This document shows positions 60,610 through 64,000 of a stretch of 64,000 nucleotides of DNA, piece by piece. A program made the position numbers and the translations under genes. The notes under the pieces were generated by a model. That model saw only the letters and a list, made by a program, of their open reading frames with translations. It ran no database searches and was not told where the DNA came from. Location: positions 6,868,273 to 6,932,272 of the forward strand of contig CM037467.1 in the NCBI GenBank assembly GCA_021014325.1, written 5' to 3'. The DNA is from Plazaster borealis (Eukaryota > Echinodermata > Asteroidea > Forcipulatida > Labidiasteridae). Positions within the stretch are counted from its first letter, which is position 1; each line of letters starts with the position of its first letter.

Positions 60610-63600
60610 GCTGATGAATACAGTGTACACCTTACTGACTGGTTGTTGTATTGATTAATATAGTGTACACCTTACTGACTGGTAGTTGTATTAATGAATA
60701 CAGTGCATACCTTACTGACTGGTAGTTGTATTAATTAATACAGTGCATACCTTACTGACTGGTTGTTGTATTAATTAATACAGTGCATACCTTACTGACT
60801 GGTAGTTGTATTAATTAATACAGTGTATACCTTACTGACTGGTAGTTGTATTAATTAATACAGTGCATACCTTACTGACTGGTAGTTGTATTAATTAATA
60901 CTGTGCATACCTTACTGACTGGTCGTTGTATTGATTAATACTGTGCATACCTTACTGACTGGTCGTTGTATTGATTAATACAGAGCATACCTTACTGACT
61001 GGTAGTTGTGTTAATTAATACTGTGCATACCTTACTGACTGGTCGTTGTATTAATTAATACAGTGTATACCTTACTGACTGGTAGTTGTATTAATTAATA
61101 CAGTGCATACCTTACTGACTGGTCGTTGTATTGATTAATACAGTGCATACCTTAGTAGTTGTATTGATTAATACAGTGCATACCTTACTGACTGGTAGTT
61201 GTATTAATTAATACAGTGCATACCTTACTGACTGGTAGTTGTATTAATTAATACAGTGCATACCTTACTTACTGGTCGTTGTATTAATTTATACAGTGCA
61301 TACCTTACTGACTGGTAGTTGTATTAATTAATACAGTGCATACCTTACTGACTGGTAGTTGTATTAATTAATACAGTGCATACCTTACTGACTGGTAGTT
61401 GTATTAATTAATACAGTGCATACCTTACTGACTGGTAGTTGTATTAATTAATACAGTGCATACCTTACTGACTGGTACCTTACTGACTGGTAGTTGTATT
61501 AATTAATACAGTGCATACCTTACTGACTGGTAGTTGTATTGATTAATACTGTGCATACCTTACTGACTGGTAGTTGTATTAATTAATACAGTGCATACAT
61601 TACTGACTGGTAGTTGTATTAATTAATACAGTGCATACCTTACTGACTGGTAGTTGTATTAATTAATACAGTGCATACCTTACTGACTGGTCGTTGTATT
61701 AATTAATACAGTGCATACCTTACTGACTGGTAGTTGTATTAATTAATACAGTGCATACCTTACTGACTGGTAGTTGTATTAATTAATACAGTGCATACCT
61801 TACTGACTGGTAGTTGTATTAATTAATACAGTGCATACCTTACTGACTGGTAGTTGTATTAATTAATACAGTGCATACCTTACTGACTGGTAGTTGTATT
61901 AATTAATACTGTGCATACCTTACTGACTAGTAGTTGTATTAATTAATACAGTGCATACCTTACTGACTGGTAGTTGTATTAATTAATACTGTGTATACCT
62001 TACTGACTGGTAGTTGTATTAATTAATACAGTGCATGCCTTACTGACTGGTAGTTGTATTAATTAATACTGTGCATACCTTACTGACTGGTCGTTGTATT
62101 AATTAATACAGTGTATACCTTACTGACTGGTAGTTGTATTAATTAATACAGTGCATACCTTACTGACTGGTAGTTGTATTAATTAATACTGTGCATACCT
62201 TACTGACTGGTCGTTGTATTGATTAATACTGTGCATACCTTACTGACTGGTCGTTGTATTGATTAATACAGTGCATACCTTACTGACTGGTAGTTGTGTT
62301 AATTAATACTGTGCATACCTGTGCATACCGCTGCCCGCATTTTGACACTGTCTAGAAAATCCTGTTCTATCACCCCCATTCTGAAACAACTACATTGGCT
62401 CCCTATCTCTCAACGAATCATCTTCAAGCTGATGCTCATTGTCCACAAAGCACTAAATGGCAAGGCTCCCCACTATATTTCTGAACTACTTCAAGTTTAC
62501 ACTCCATCAAGGAATCTTCGATCAAGTTCCATGCTTCTCCTCATTGAACCCAAGTCTCGACACTCATGGGGTGACAGGTCTTTTTCTTCAGCTGCGCCAC
62601 GCATCTGGAACTCTCTACCGCTTAATCTTAGATCTTGTCTTTGTACCACAAAATTCAAATCTCTTCTCAAAACTTATCTTATGTCACAGGTTTTCAAGGA
62701 CTAATTTTGTTGTGTCTGTTTTGTCTTTGTTTTGTTTTGTTTTTTTGGTTTTTTACTGTGCCTTGAACACCCAGCAGGGTGGATATGTGCGCATTACAAG
62801 TCTTATTATTATTATTATTATTATTATACCTTACTGACTGGTCGTTGTATTAATTAATACAGTGTATACCTTACTGACTGGTAGTTGTATTAATTAATAC
62901 AGTGCATACCTTACTGACTGGTCGTTGTATTGATTAATACAGTGCATACCTTACTGACTGGTAGTTGTATTAATTAATACAGTGTATACATTACTGACTG
63001 GTAGTTGAATTAATTAATACAGTGCATACATTACTGACTGGTAGTTGTGTTAATTAATACAGTGCATACCTTACTGACTGGTAGTTGTATTAATTAATAC
63101 AGTGCATACCTTACTGACTGGTAGTTGTATTAATTAATACTGTGTAAACCTTACTGACTGGTCGTTGTATTGATTAACACAGTGCATACCTTACTGACTG
63201 GTAGTTGTATTAATTAATACAGTGCATACCTTACTGACTGGTCGTTGTATTAATTAATACAGTGCATACCTTAATGACTGGTAGTTGTATTAATTAATAC
63301 AGTGCATACCTTACTGACTGGTAGTTGTATTAATTAATACTGTGTATACCTTACTGACTGGTAGTTGTATTAATTAATACAGTGTATACCTTACTGACTG
63401 GTAGTTGTATTAATTAATACAGTGCATACCTTACTGACTGGTAGTTGTATTAATTAATACTGTGCATACCTTACTGACTGGTAGTTGTATTAATTAATAC
63501 TGTGCATACATTACTGACTGGTAGTTGTATTAATTAATTCAGTGCATACATTACTGACTGGTAGTTGTATTAATTAATACTGTGCATACCTTACTGACTA

Positions 63601-64000
63601 GTAGTTGTATTAATTAATACTGTGTATACCTTACTGACTGGTAGTTGTATTAATTAATACACTGTATACCTTACTGACTGGTAGTTGTATTAATTAATAC
63701 AGTGCATACCTTACTGACTGGTCGTTGTATTGATTAATATAGTGTACACCTTACTGACTGGTCGTTGTATTGATTAATATAGTGTACACCTTACTGACTG
63801 GTAGTTGTATTAATTAATACAGTGCATACCTTACTGACTGGTAGTTGTATTAATTAATACTGTGCATACCTTACTGACTGGTAGTTGTATTAATTAATAC
63901 AGTGCATACCTTGTATACCTTACTGACTGGTAGTTGTATTAATTAATACAGTGCATGCCTTACTGACTGGTAGTTGTATTAATTAATACTGTGCATACCT
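60610..64000. repeat. 40-bp minisatellite carrying a TRRAP exon end and donor
   Basis: About 70 copies of TTACTGACTGGTAGTTGTAT plus TAATTAATACAGTGCATACC, running off the right edge and split by a LINE fragment. On the minus strand each unit reads CAACTACCAGTCAGTAAG/GTATGC: codons for QLPVSK followed by a 5' splice-site consensus. Variants include GGTCGTTG, GATTAATAC and GTGTACACC. Confidence 0.97.
62330..62828 (+). mobile_element. 5'-truncated CR1/L2-like LINE inside the 40-bp array
   Basis: The open frame 62321-62704 reads ITPILKQLHWLPISQRIIF, HKALNGKAPHYISELLQVY and SAAPRIWNSLPLNLRS, the standard C-terminal end of CR1/L2-type LINE ORF2 proteins. A 3' UTR follows (CCTTGAACACCCAGCAGGGT) and a (TTA)n tail. 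Both sides continue the array at the same unit position, with a short TACC or ATACC flank repeat as a possible target duplication. The ORF looks fairly intact, so the insertion may be young. Antisense to TRRAP. Confidence 0.85.

Overview
The window is a piece of a metazoan nuclear genome, most likely from a marine invertebrate. It is AT-rich, has many short introns with GT-AG junctions, and carries dense minisatellites, foldback elements and non-LTR retrotransposon remnants. I cannot place it more precisely; the closeness of the protein to vertebrate TRRAP fits an invertebrate deuterostome or a slowly evolving spiralian or cnidarian. No bacterial genes, CRISPR arrays, rRNA genes or intact tRNA genes were seen.

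The main gene lies on the minus strand and fills about 49 kb (60286 down to 11270). It is the orthologue of TRRAP (Tra1 in yeast), the giant pseudokinase scaffold of the SAGA and NuA4/TIP60 histone acetyltransferase complexes. I read 57 coding exons by eye, about 8.7 kb of coding sequence or 2,900 codons. They cover roughly the C-terminal three quarters of the protein: the later HEAT repeats, the FAT domain, the PI3K-like pseudokinase domain and the FATC tail ending in a real stop codon. The N-terminal exons lie beyond base 64000. Every exon junction keeps phase except one: between the exons at 47125-47309 and 45813-45994 a conserved exon of about 154 bp is absent and the phases clash.

The plus-strand left end holds the terminal exon of another gene, a C-terminal RING finger (1687-1881) with a downstream AATAAA; the two genes converge. 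From about 2.3 to 11.2 kb I see no convincing gene, only minisatellites of 22, 15 and 27 bp and dispersed repeats.

The most unusual feature is the relation between tandem arrays and TRRAP splice junctions. Four arrays carry a TRRAP splice site in every unit: a 40-bp array at 60.6-64.0 kb (the predicted last codons of the upstream exon plus its 5' splice site), a 90-bp array at 23.46-24.04 kb (in-frame 5' splice sites in an open reading frame, so 30-residue Ser/Thr-rich blocks could be added), a 43-bp array at 18.31-21.65 kb (3' splice site), and a 49-bp array at 12.27-12.47 kb (5' splice site). Other arrays (33, 15 and 29 bp) sit in introns without a visible splice site.

The introns also hold several dispersed families: a TIR family ending TTAACCACTT, a hairpin family with GAGTGGTGACTC-like ends, a GGCCTGACGTTTCGACCC foldback family, a SINE-like repeat with two copies, a tRNA-like hairpin element, and four degraded non-LTR retrotransposon fragments, one of them inserted inside the 40-bp array.
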